A DNA stretch of 64,000 nt, taken from contig CAJTIT010000002.1 in the NCBI GenBank assembly GCA_910576345.1, positions 1-64,000 on the forward strand. The letters are read 5' to 3'. This DNA is from Erysipelotrichales bacterium (GTDB taxonomy: Bacteria; Bacillota_I; Bacilli_A; Erysipelotrichales; Erysipelotrichaceae). The notes under the pieces are model-generated. The model was not told where the DNA came from. It did no database searches and saw nothing but the letters and a program-made list of their open reading frames with translations. The position numbers and the translations under genes are program-made. This document shows, piece after piece, positions 36,881 to 45,274 of the stretch. Each line of letters opens with the position of its first letter. Position 1 is the stretch's first letter.

Positions 36881-37354
36881 ATGGCGGATACAGAAAAGGC
36901 TAAGCAAATCGCCCATTTGTTTTTTATCACTAACAAAAGCATGAAAGCGGGAAATCTTCGTAATTTTCATGATCATCATATGCGTAAACGCGATGTATGG
37001 ATGTTGGGAACAATTTTGGGATACATCAAGGAACATCATGTAGAAATGATGAAGATGAGTGAAATCTCTACGTATTTCCATATAACACCGGCGGCTGTAT
37101 CACAAATGATCAAAGAGTATGAAAGAAAAGGATGGGTAGAGCGGATTATTTTGGATCAAGACAGACGCAGTGTGTACTTAAAAGTAACAGACAGCGGCGA
37201 GAAAATGTTAAAACAGAACGAAGAAGCAGCGATGAAAGATCTTATAGATTTTCTGGAATTTATCGGTGATGAAGACAGCGATGCCTTGATTCGCATATTG
37301 GAAAAGGCTGCATCATTTCACTGGAAGAAACAAGAAAGGAGTTTGGATCAATGA
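36881..37354 (+). CDS. MarR-family transcriptional regulator
   Basis: A 157-aa winged-helix regulator. The helix-turn-helix lies near residues 60-85 ('MSEISTYFHITPAAVSQMI', key residues only) and the wing at 'ILDQDRRSVYLKVT' (near 91). MarR dimers usually repress an adjacent exporter and release DNA on binding a drug or phenolic ligand. Here it overlaps the first ABC exporter gene by 4 bp (ATGA), and the palindrome at 36835-36861 is the obvious autoregulatory operator. The SD is GAGAGATGG (weak). Confidence 0.92.
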   Translation: MADTEKAKQIAHLFFITNKSMKAGNLRNFHDHHMRKRDVWMLGTILGYIKEHHVEMMKMSEISTYFHITPAAVSQMIKEYERKGWVERIILDQDRRSVYLKVTDSGEKMLKQNEEAAMKDLIDFLEFIGDEDSDALIRILEKAASFHWKKQERSLDQ

Positions 37355-39606
37355 CAAAATTGATGATACGATATTTAAAACCATTTACTTGGTCCGTTGT
37401 GGCAATTATTGCATTGTTATTTGTACAGGCGCAGACAGAATTGGCTTTGCCAGATTATATGTCAGAAATTGTAAATAACGGTATTCAAACCGGTGGTATA
37501 ACCAGTTCATTACCAGAAGCGATTCGTGCAAGCGAATACGAAAAAGTCAAGATTTTTATGGATGAAGATGGAATCACGAGGATGGATGATGCTTATCAGT
37601 TGGTAACAAAAGAGAATGCGACAATGGAGCAAGTGGAATCCTATCCTGCATTGTCGAATGAAGATGTGTATTTGTTACAGGCAGAAGATACAGACGCATT
37701 GGCACAAGATATGGCGATTCCACAGCTTTTGGTAATGAGTTTGGATGGTATCGCAAGTGGAGAGACATCTACACTGGATGAAAACAGTGAAGAAGTGAAG
37801 AAAATTCAGAAAATGATGGCACAGCTTCCTAAAGGCATGGATATATTTGATGGAATGCGTATGATGCCAAAAACAGAAATCCAAAAGATGAAAGACGACA
37901 TGGGAAATCAGCTGCGCTCCATGGGAGATTCTACACTGAATACCGCCGCAACGGCATTTGTAAAAGCAGAGTACCAAGCGATTGGAATGGATACGGATGC
38001 GATTCAAACCAATTATATATTGGAAAGCGGCTTGAAAATGCTGGGAATGTCTTTATTAAGCGCAATATGCGCAATATTTGTCGGACTACTCGCAAGTCGC
38101 TTATCAGCCGGCATTGGTTTGAGAATGCGTGGCGATGTATTTAAGAAAGTGGAAAGTTTTACAAGTGCAGAATTCAATCGGTTTTCCACAGCTTCTTTGA
38201 TTACCCGCAATACGAATGATATTCAACAAGTACAGATGGTCATTGTAATGTTCATTCGCATCGTTTTGTATGCGCCAATCATCGGTATCGGAGCCTTGTT
38301 AAAGGTGCTGGATTCCAATGTGTCCATGACATGGATCATCGCATTGGTTCTGACGGTAATTTTAGGTTTGATTTTTACCATCTTTATTGTGGTTATGCCG
38401 AAGTTTAAAGTTATTCAGAAACTGATTGACCGCTTAAATCTTGTGATGCGTGAATTCTTGGATGGTATGTCGGTCATTCGTGCGTTCAATACGCAGAAGT
38501 ACGAAGAAAAAAAATTCGACAATGCCAATCAGGAAATCACGAAAACCAACTTGTTTGTCAACCGCGCAATGGCAGCGATGATGCCATGTATGATGTTTGT
38601 TATGAATGGCGTTGCTTTGTTAATTATCTGGGTTGGTGGAAAACAGATGGATGTCGGATCGATGCAGATTGGCGATATCATGGCTTTCATTCAATATACG
38701 ATGCAGATCATTATGGCATTCTTAATGATTTCGATGGTTGCAATTATGATTCCGCGTGCTGCGGTTGCCGGTGTGCGTGTCAAAGAAGTGCTGGATTGTG
38801 AAGTTTCAATACAGGATCCATCAAAACCAAAGGCATTTGATGAAACCAAAAAAGGCTATGTTGTATTTGACCATGTTTCCTTTGCCTATCCCGGCGCAGA
38901 AGAAGATGTTTTACATGATATTTCCTTTACGGCTAAACCGGGACAAACCACTGCCTTTATCGGAAGTACCGGCAGTGGTAAATCCACATTGATTAATTTG
39001 GTTCCGCGCTTCTATGATGTGAGCGATGGTCATGTATCTGTCGATGGCGTGGATGTGCGCGATGTTTCCCAAAAGGATCTGCGTGAGCGTATTGGTTACG
39101 TTCCACAAAAAGGCGTGCTGTTCTCCGGTACGATTGCGAGTAATCTTCGCTATGCGAAAGAAGATGCAAGTGATGAGGAATTGAAAGAGGCCAGCCGTAT
39201 TGCACAAGCGTTGGAATTTATCGAAACAAAACCAGAACAATATGAAACAGCGATTTCTCAAGGTGGTACGAATGTATCCGGTGGTCAAAAACAACGCTTG
39301 TCGATTGCCAGAGCTTTGGTAAAGCAGCCGGAAATCTTTATCTTTGACGATTCTTTCAGCGCATTGGACTTCAAAACAGATGCAAAATTACGTAAAGAAC
39401 TCAATCAGTTATGCGAAAAAACAAAAGCTACCGTGCTTGTCGTTGCACAGCGTATTTCTTCCATCATGCATGCGGATCAGATCATTGTATTGGATCAAGG
39501 ACATGTAAAAGGAATCGGTACCCATGAGGAATTAATGAAATCATGTGTTGTTTATCAGGAAATCGCATATTCACAGCTATCAAAGGAGGAATTAGAACAT
39601 GAGTAG
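37351..39606 (+). CDS. Heterodimeric ABC exporter, subunit A (with large extracellular insertion)
   Basis: A 751-aa half-transporter: membrane domain then ATPase domain. It is about 150-170 aa longer than usual because some 180 hydrophilic, Met/Asp/Glu-rich residues (about 45-225) sit between the first and second TM helices, outside the cell. The NBD has Walker A 'GSTGSGKST', signature 'VSGGQKQR' and Walker B 'IFIFDDSFSALD', where Asp replaces the catalytic Glu. This is the mark of the degenerate site in heterodimers such as LmrCD, BmrCD and TM287/288. It overlaps its partner gene by 8 bp. Probably multidrug or peptide/lipid efflux, controlled by the MarR repressor. Confidence 0.9.
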   Translation: MTKLMIRYLKPFTWSVVAIIALLFVQAQTELALPDYMSEIVNNGIQTGGITSSLPEAIRASEYEKVKIFMDEDGITRMDDAYQLVTKENATMEQVESYPALSNEDVYLLQAEDTDALAQDMAIPQLLVMSLDGIASGETSTLDENSEEVKKIQKMMAQLPKGMDIFDGMRMMPKTEIQKMKDDMGNQLRSMGDSTLNTAATAFVKAEYQAIGMDTDAIQTNYILESGLKMLGMSLLSAICAIFVGLLASRLSAGIGLRMRGDVFKKVESFTSAEFNRFSTASLITRNTNDIQQVQMVIVMFIRIVLYAPIIGIGALLKVLDSNVSMTWIIALVLTVILGLIFTIFIVVMPKFKVIQKLIDRLNLVMREFLDGMSVIRAFNTQKYEEKKFDNANQEITKTNLFVNRAMAAMMPCMMFVMNGVALLIIWVGGKQMDVGSMQIGDIMAFIQYTMQIIMAFLMISMVAIMIPRAAVAGVRVKEVLDCEVSIQDPSKPKAFDETKKGYVVFDHVSFAYPGAEEDVLHDISFTAKPGQTTAFIGSTGSGKSTLINLVPRFYDVSDGHVSVDGVDVRDVSQKDLRERIGYVPQKGVLFSGTIASNLRYAKEDASDEELKEASRIAQALEFIETKPEQYETAISQGGTNVSGGQKQRLSIARALVKQPEIFIFDDSFSALDFKTDAKLRKELNQLCEKTKATVLVVAQRISSIMHADQIIVLDQGHVKGIGTHEELMKSCVVYQEIAYSQLSKEELEHE

Positions 39607-41452
39607 ATCAAATTCACGTCCTCCAAAACGTATGGGACATGGCCCAATGATGGGCGCCACAGAAAAAGCGAAGAATTTCAAAGGAACGATGCGGCAACTT
39701 ATTGCTTATATGCGTCCTTATTATGTAAAAATCAGTTTGGCGATGTTGTTTGCGGTCGCAGGTACGATTTTTATGATTGTAGGTCCAAAGATTTTAGGAA
39801 AAGCAACTACGGCGTTGGCACAGGGATTTATGGAAAAAGTAACCGGTGTCGGCGGTATTGATTTTGATTATATTCTATCCATTATTCTGTTTTTGCTTGG
39901 ATTGTATGTGTTAAGCGGCCTTTTCTCTTTTGTGCAGCAGTATGTGATGAGCGGTGTTACCCAGCGTACTGCTTATGATTTGCGGAAAAAAATTGCGAAA
40001 AAAATTGATCGTATGCCATTTAAATACTTCGATACCAATTCACATGGCGATGTATTATCCAGGGTAACGAATGATATTGATACGTTGGCGCAGTCGCTAA
40101 ACCAAAGCTTGAATACGTTGATCACCAGTATTGTAAATATCATTGGTTTTACCGTCATGATGTTATCGATTAGCTGGCAGATGACACTGGTCGCATTCGT
40201 TACGGTGCCATTATCCGTTGTATTTGTATCAACGATTGTAAAAAAATCACAGAAATATTTTGTTTCTCAACAAAAGTTTTTGGGAGAAGTCAATGGACAT
40301 ATTGAAGAAATGTATGGCGGGCATACCGTGATGAAGGCGTTCAATGGTGAAGAACGCAGTGTGGAAGTGTTTGAAAAACACAATCATAAACTATATCATG
40401 TTGGATGGAAATCACAGTTTCTGTCTGGATTGATGCAGCCAATCATTGGATTTGTTGGCAATATTGGTTATGTATTTGTATGTATTTTAGGTGGATGGCT
40501 GGCCATACAAGGAACGATTGAAATTGGCGACATACAAGCATTCATTCAATATGTAAGAAACTTTAATCAGCCGATTACGCAGATGGCACAGGTTATGAAT
40601 ATGCTACAGTCCACAGCTGCCGCTGCGGAGCGCGTGTTTGAATTCTTACAAGAAGAGGAAGAATTGCCGGAAACCGAAAATCCGGTTGAAATCTACGATG
40701 AAAATGGAAACTGTCGCATTGAAGGACAAGTTACGTTTGAGAATGTGCGTTTTGGTTATGATCCAAACAAGATAATCATCCATGATTTTTCCATGTATAT
40801 CAAGCCGGGCAAAAAGATAGCGATCGTTGGTCCAACCGGTGCAGGTAAAACCACAATTGTGAAATTGCTGATGCGCTTTTATGAATTGAACAGCGGTACC
40901 ATTTATATCGATGGCATCAAAACAACGGAAATGCGCCGTGCAGATCTTCGTTCGCTGTTTGGCATGGTATTACAAGATGCTTGGCTGTTTCATGGCTCTA
41001 TCATCGATAATCTTCGTTATGGTAAGCTGGATGCTACGGATGAAGAAGTTATGAAGGCTGCGGATGCAGCGTATGTAGATCATTTTATCCGTACACTGGA
41101 TCATGGCTATCAAACGGAAATCAATGAGGATTCCAATAATATATCGCAAGGACAAAAACAGCTGTTAACGATTGCTAGAGCCTTTTTGGCAGATCCGAAA
41201 ATCTTGATTTTGGATGAAGCGACTTCTTCTGTGGATACGCGTACAGAAGTGTTGATTCAAAAGGGCATGCAGAAATTGATGGAAAATCGTACCAGCTTTG
41301 TCATAGCGCATCGTCTTTCTACGATACGTGATGCGGATTTGATTTTGGTTATGAAAGATGGCGATATTGTAGAGGCAGGTAACCACGATGAATTGATGCA
41401 GGAACAAGGCTTTTATACCCAACTGTACAATTCGCAGTTTGAAGAAGCATAA
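39599..41452 (+). CDS. Heterodimeric ABC exporter, subunit B (catalytic)
   Basis: A 617-aa half-transporter of standard length. The NBD has Walker A 'GPTGAGKTT', Walker B 'ILILDEATSSVD' with the normal catalytic Glu, and a weakened signature 'ISQGQKQ'. The weak signature here and the missing Glu in subunit A belong to the same composite site, so the pair fits the asymmetric exporter model with one active ATP site. The N-terminus is rich in Arg, Pro and Met before TM1. Translation is coupled to subunit A by an 8-bp overlap. Confidence 0.93.
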   Translation: MSRSNSRPPKRMGHGPMMGATEKAKNFKGTMRQLIAYMRPYYVKISLAMLFAVAGTIFMIVGPKILGKATTALAQGFMEKVTGVGGIDFDYILSIILFLLGLYVLSGLFSFVQQYVMSGVTQRTAYDLRKKIAKKIDRMPFKYFDTNSHGDVLSRVTNDIDTLAQSLNQSLNTLITSIVNIIGFTVMMLSISWQMTLVAFVTVPLSVVFVSTIVKKSQKYFVSQQKFLGEVNGHIEEMYGGHTVMKAFNGEERSVEVFEKHNHKLYHVGWKSQFLSGLMQPIIGFVGNIGYVFVCILGGWLAIQGTIEIGDIQAFIQYVRNFNQPITQMAQVMNMLQSTAAAAERVFEFLQEEEELPETENPVEIYDENGNCRIEGQVTFENVRFGYDPNKIIIHDFSMYIKPGKKIAIVGPTGAGKTTIVKLLMRFYELNSGTIYIDGIKTTEMRRADLRSLFGMVLQDAWLFHGSIIDNLRYGKLDATDEEVMKAADAAYVDHFIRTLDHGYQTEINEDSNNISQGQKQLLTIARAFLADPKILILDEATSSVDTRTEVLIQKGMQKLMENRTSFVIAHRLSTIRDADLILVMKDGDIVEAGNHDELMQEQGFYTQLYNSQFEEA

Positions 41453-41506
41453 ATTCATAAGACATATGTGTACTCAAACAGTTTTCTGTGTTAGTAGAGG
41501 TATAAT

Positions 41507-41543
41507 AGCTGGGGAGCGGTGTAGTAGCGCTCCTCAGCTTTTC
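41507..41543 (+). terminator. Terminator of the MarR-ABC operon
   Basis: AGCTGGGGAGCG pairs with CGCTCCTCAGCT (12 bp, one G-T pair), followed by TTTT. A TATAAT-like string directly precedes it. Confidence 0.8.
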
Positions 41544-42067
41544 GTATGTTGATACATATTGTTTCAAAAGCTGAAATAGTTTGTTGAGTAAGAATGTGTT
41601 ATAGTCTGTAGTTTTGTTCATTTTTTATCAAATGGTTTTCAAGCGATTGCTAAAGCTTATAACAATGCTTATACATTGAAATGGATGAGATAAAGCTACT
41701 AAGGCATTTGAGCATCTTTTTTGAATTTGCAAATCAATTTTCTTATTTGATTCAGTTCTTAGTAAGATATTGTTTGTCCGGAAAATATATAGTGTGGTTC
41801 ATAAAACATTTCTATAAGTTATCACTTGTTAAATACTGTGCGCTATCAAAGACAGCGAGTGCTTAACCTGTTGGTTCAATTTCATAAGCCGGGGCTATTA
41901 AGAATGAATTATTAGGTGATGACAAGCTTATTGCCTTGGCTGAGAGAAACTATAATATGACAGTAAAAAAGCTGGAAACAAGCGACATTTTCGTAACTCT
42001 ACCGTTGGTAGGTGTTTGTTTTATCTGCCCATAGTATAATAATAAGCGAAAGAGAGGAACTTGAAAT
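41544..42067. other. Intergenic stretch with decayed coding sequence before the HTH-ATPase gene
   Basis: About 520 bp with no intact gene. From 41888 to 42034 one frame is open and reads like protein, but it lacks a start codon. TATAAT at 42035-42040 is the likely -10 of the next gene. The rest shows nothing recognisable. Confidence 0.4.
41888..42034 (+). pseudogene. Possible 3' remnant of a lost gene
   Basis: A 48-codon frame without a usable start reads 'ELLGDDKLIALAERNYN' and 'VKKLETSDIF' before a stop. Its amino-acid composition looks protein-like (helix-forming, charged). I do not recognise the family. It could be the tail of a regulator or mobile-element gene deleted when the neighbouring segment was inserted. 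Confidence 0.3.
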
Positions 42068-43144
42068 ATGGATCAAAAGAAGATTGGTAGTTTTATCGCC
42101 GCCCGCAGAAAAGACAAAGCCATGACCCAAAGTCAACTTGCTGAAAAATTGGGGATTACAGACAAAGCAATCTCAAAATGGGAAACAGGAAAATCTATGC
42201 CTGATTTATCCCTGTTTAATCCTCTGTGTAAGTTACTTCATATCACTTTGAACGAGTTACTTTTAGGAGAATTTATATCGGACAAAGACTTAAAAGAGAA
42301 ATCAAATCAAGTATTGTATGATGTGGTGAAAAACTGGCTAGGCAAAGATCAGTGGACAATCAAAACAGATACTCATAATCCAACGGTTCTAAAGTTAAGG
42401 AATATTAGAAAAGTATATGAAACTGAAAGCACTTCAACTGTGGCAGTCAAAGATGTTAGTTTTGAAATAACAAAAGGAAGTTTTGTTGGTATCATGGGTG
42501 CGTCTGGTTCAGGAAAAACAACTTTGCTTAATATGATTGCAACCATTGACAGCGCCACCAGTGGACAGATAGAAATTGATGGACAAAATATCATGGACCT
42601 ATCAGAAAATGATTTAGCAACTTTTCGACGAGAGCATTTAGGGTTTGTATTTCAGGAATACAATTTAATAGATACTTTAACGATCTATGAAAATATTGCG
42701 TTGGCATTGACAATGAAGCAAATACCAAAAGAGTCGGTAAAACAAAAAATCATTGATTGGGCAGAAAGATTAGATATTTCTGATATTTTAAATAAGTTTC
42801 CATATGAAATTTCAGGTGGACAACGGCAAAGATGTGCTTGTGTGAGAGCGATTATTACAAGCCCTAGCCTTATTCTTGCAGACGAGCCGACCGGAGCTTT
42901 GGACAGCCACTCCGCAAGACAGTTATTGGAAACCTTTGTTATGTTCTCTCAAAAATATTCCGCTACAATTTTGATGGTTACACATGATGCCTTATCTGCC
43001 TGCTATTGCGACAGGATTTTGTTCATGCAAGACGGTGAGTTTAAGGTTGCATTGGAACGGGGACATGAGAACAAGCAAGAGTTTTTTACTAGAATTTTGG
43101 ACACCCTAGTCAAAATAACAGGAGGGAGTCGTTATGTATCTTAA
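42068..43144 (+). CDS. XRE helix-turn-helix fused to a BceA/MacB-type ABC ATPase
   Basis: A 358-aa fusion. Residues about 1-65 are an XRE/Cro HTH ('MTQSQLAEKLGITDKAISKWE', key residues Q-x-x-L-A-x-x-x-G-[IV]-[ST]-x-x-x-[IV]-[ST]-x-W-E). After a linker, residues about 105-335 are an ABC ATPase with Walker A 'GASGSGKTT', signature 'ISGGQRQR', Walker B 'LILADEPTGALD' and switch 'VTHD'. The ATPase type is that of BceA/MacB antimicrobial-peptide exporters. The same chain could therefore bind DNA and drive the permease encoded next (10-bp overlap). The SD is AGAGAGGAA. The surrounding non-coding debris suggests horizontal acquisition. Confidence 0.88.
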   Translation: MDQKKIGSFIAARRKDKAMTQSQLAEKLGITDKAISKWETGKSMPDLSLFNPLCKLLHITLNELLLGEFISDKDLKEKSNQVLYDVVKNWLGKDQWTIKTDTHNPTVLKLRNIRKVYETESTSTVAVKDVSFEITKGSFVGIMGASGSGKTTLLNMIATIDSATSGQIEIDGQNIMDLSENDLATFRREHLGFVFQEYNLIDTLTIYENIALALTMKQIPKESVKQKIIDWAERLDISDILNKFPYEISGGQRQRCACVRAIITSPSLILADEPTGALDSHSARQLLETFVMFSQKYSATILMVTHDALSACYCDRILFMQDGEFKVALERGHENKQEFFTRILDTLVKITGGSRYVS

Positions 43145-44465
43145 ATTAGCGTTACGAAATGCAAAGCGCTCAATACTTGATTATATCCTTTATATATTAT
43201 CAATGGTTCTGCTTACATCTATCATCTTTTTTTCCACCAGTATCGCAAATTGGGGAAACATGCAAGCTGGCTTTCAAACAATGGCCCTACCTCTGTTGAT
43301 TGTGGTAATCATGGGCATGTTAGCAAACTATATCAATGTTTTTATCGTCAAGCAAAGAGCAAAAGAGTTTGCTATTTATACGTTGTTAGGAATGAGAAAA
43401 GATATACTGTCTTGGGTGTTTCTAAGCGAATTACTAGTCATAGGATCGATATGTTTCATCTTTGGTGTAGCTTTAGGTGTTGCTGTATTTTGCGCTTTTT
43501 GCTATACGATATTGCAAGGGGTTGGGCATTTATTCATGTTCCAAATAATTTTGCAAAGCATTTTACAGACGTTTGCTTACTTTTGTTGTGTTGAACTATT
43601 GTCCATATTTTTTATGAAACAAAAAATATATAAATTGCAGATTGCAGAGCTTATGAGTGAAAAGCGACGCAATCAACCGCTTGGAGTACATAAGAAAACC
43701 TTTTGGGGCTGTATATTTATTATCAATTTTTTCATCTATGTAAGCTTATTGTTTGCAATTTCTTTTATGCCGGATGAGATAATGTCGATCTCCATCTCAT
43801 TCATTTCGTTACCGATGCTACTTTGCGTCTTTTCATTTTATAAGTGGTTATATGCTTTTATTGCCTTTTTACGGCTGTCACAAGTAAATACACTGTACCA
43901 AGGTAATCGACTGTACCAAATCGCTGAAATTACTGCAGGATCAAAGTCAAGCGCAATTATGAACACGATCTTTTGTGTTTGTTTGATTTTTTCAGCATTT
44001 TCCTTTACATGTGGAATGCTACTGATTAACACGCATGTTCATGTCTTTGAACAAGCCAAACAACAATGGATGGGATTTTTGCAAATTTGTATTTGTATTC
44101 TATTCATGATTATTTATTTTTCCACCGTATCGTTGATGCAGATTGTTCAATCAAAAAAAGAGGCTCCAAATGTCCGTATATTGTTTCAAATGGGAAAAAC
44201 TCGATCCCAACTAAAATCTTTGCTTTATTATCAGACACTTATAAGGCTGTTTCTTCCAACGCTGATGGCCTTTGTAGTGCTTTTACCGGCAACGCCCTTT
44301 ATTAACTATAAACTAAATTTGATATTTTTTGCTTCTTCGTCTTTGCATAATCTAACAGCGAAGGCTATCGGAGTTTTTATAATTTGCTTTTTCATTCTAT
44401 ATGTATGCTATTTTTGTATAATATGTATGATAAACATACGCTATATCCGATATCATATGAAATAA
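43134..44465 (+). CDS. FtsX/BceB-like ABC permease lacking the extracellular sensor domain
   Basis: A 443-aa permease with about ten predicted TM helices and FtsX-like regions. BceB proteins are normally about 620-670 aa with a roughly 200-residue extracellular domain between TM7 and TM8. Here TM7 ('TIFCVCLIFSAFSF') and TM8 ('FLQICICILFMIIYF') are joined by only about 20 residues. It partners the HTH-ATPase encoded upstream, with overlapping genes. BceAB-type systems remove peptide antibiotics from lipid II-cycle targets; without the external domain the target and sensing mode are open. No BceRS two-component genes are adjacent. Confidence 0.85.
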   Translation: MYLKLALRNAKRSILDYILYILSMVLLTSIIFFSTSIANWGNMQAGFQTMALPLLIVVIMGMLANYINVFIVKQRAKEFAIYTLLGMRKDILSWVFLSELLVIGSICFIFGVALGVAVFCAFCYTILQGVGHLFMFQIILQSILQTFAYFCCVELLSIFFMKQKIYKLQIAELMSEKRRNQPLGVHKKTFWGCIFIINFFIYVSLLFAISFMPDEIMSISISFISLPMLLCVFSFYKWLYAFIAFLRLSQVNTLYQGNRLYQIAEITAGSKSSAIMNTIFCVCLIFSAFSFTCGMLLINTHVHVFEQAKQQWMGFLQICICILFMIIYFSTVSLMQIVQSKKEAPNVRILFQMGKTRSQLKSLLYYQTLIRLFLPTLMAFVVLLPATPFINYKLNLIFFASSSLHNLTAKAIGVFIICFFILYVCYFCIICMINIRYIRYHMK

Positions 44466-44703
44466 TCATTTTAAAATGTTGCCGCATGAGGATAAGTTCA
44501 AAAGCATAAAAAAATAATGGGTGTCAAAGTTATAATAAGATTTATTTCGAGTGTGTCCGCCACAACAAGACATTTGACTCCTTGGATGCGGATAATGGAA
44601 ATGTATTTCGTTAGCCTACCCAAGATTCCCCCGGATGAGTTTTTAACACTCAAGGGTAACAGGAGTATTTCATATGTTTTTTGCTTAAATTGGATAATTC
44701 TGG
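44466..44703. other. Intergenic stretch with no recognised content
   Basis: About 240 bp between the permease and the feo promoter. Short open frames occur on both strands but none has an SD or recognisable product. Confidence 0.35.
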
Positions 44704-44732
44704 TTGACAAATAAGTTAGCTAGTGCTAATAT
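44704..44732 (+). promoter_or_regulatory. feo operon promoter
   Basis: TTGACA (44704-44709), 17-bp spacer, TAATAT (44727-44732). The first operator-like palindrome overlaps the -10. Confidence 0.85.
44716..44729 (+). promoter_or_regulatory. Metal-regulator operator, copy 1
   Basis: TTAGC-TAGT-GCTAA, a perfect 5-bp inverted repeat overlapping the -10 of the feo promoter. It resembles sites of DtxR/MntR-family metal repressors (inference). Confidence 0.65.
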
Positions 44733-44741
44733 ATGAAAGGA

Positions 44742-44757
44742 GTTAGTATATGCTAAC
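44742..44757 (+). promoter_or_regulatory. Metal-regulator operator, copy 2
   Basis: GTTAG-TATATG-CTAAC. Its centre is 27 bp after that of copy 1. It spans an ATG at 44750 that has an SD of its own, but 44777 is the better start for feoA. Confidence 0.6.
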
Positions 44758-44776
44758 AAGAAAGGAGATAAATACG

Positions 44777-45007
44777 ATGACTTTAGCCATGGCAGAGATG
44801 CATACTTGTTTTACCATTTACAAGATCAATGGAAAAGACGCAATGCGATCACGACTTGCCAACCTTGGATTTGTAGAAGGTGTTGATATTTGGGTTGTGA
44901 ATGAGAATAACTCGCATTTGATTGTTCATGTCAAGGATACACGAATCGCATTAGACCAATCGCTGGCAAATCGCATCGTGGTTCAAAGAAAGGAGAAAGA
45001 TACATGA
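44777..45007 (+). CDS. feoA: FeoA-family protein, first copy
   Basis: A 76-aa SH3-like FeoA domain protein that modulates the ferrous-iron transporter FeoB. It shows the family pattern 'RLANLGFVEGVDI' (residues about 26-38) and a C-terminal 'RIALDQSLANRIVV' strand. ATG 44777 with AAAGGAGAT upstream is preferred over ATG 44750, which lies inside an operator palindrome. It overlaps the second feoA by 4 bp. Confidence 0.88.
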   Translation: MTLAMAEMHTCFTIYKINGKDAMRSRLANLGFVEGVDIWVVNENNSHLIVHVKDTRIALDQSLANRIVVQRKEKDT

Positions 45008-45222
45008 CATTAAATGAAGTAGAGATTGGTAAAACAGTTACCATTACGAAAATTCAGGCAGCTTCTGCCGTAAAAAAGAAATTAATGGATATGGGATTAA
45101 CCAAACATACGCCGTTACGTATTCAAAAGATAGCGCCGCTGGGAGATCCCATCCATATCCATGTAAGAGGTTATGATTTATCGATTCGTAAACAAGATGC
45201 GGCATGTATAGAAGTAGTGTAA
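45004..45222 (+). CDS. feoA: FeoA-family protein, second copy
   Basis: A 72-aa FeoA with clearer family motifs than the first copy: 'KLMDMGLTKHTPLRI' (about 24-38), 'APLGDPIHIHVRGYDLSIR' key residues G-D-P-x-x-[IV]-x-x-x-G-[YF]-x-[LI]-[SA]-[LI]-R. Tandem feoA genes before feoB are common in Firmicutes. Translation is coupled to the first copy (ATGA). Confidence 0.92.
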   Translation: MTLNEVEIGKTVTITKIQAASAVKKKLMDMGLTKHTPLRIQKIAPLGDPIHIHVRGYDLSIRKQDAACIEVV

Positions 45223-45240
45223 TTTTTTTTGTAAATTGAG

Positions 45241-45254
45241 TTAGCATAAGCTAA
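45241..45254 (+). promoter_or_regulatory. Metal-regulator operator, copy 3 (internal, before feoB)
   Basis: TTAGC-ATAA-GCTAA in the 52-bp gap between the second feoA and feoB. Same arms as copy 1. Confidence 0.6.
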
Positions 45255-45274
45255 TAAAAAGAAAGGATGATAGG

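Noticed and set aside
41681-41866. 61-codon open frame before the HTH-ATPase gene
   Set aside because: No SD, low-complexity hydrophobic composition, no similarity I can recognise.
44498-44710. Overlapping short open frames on both strands before feo
   Set aside because: No SD and no recognisable product; one of them overlaps the feo promoter.
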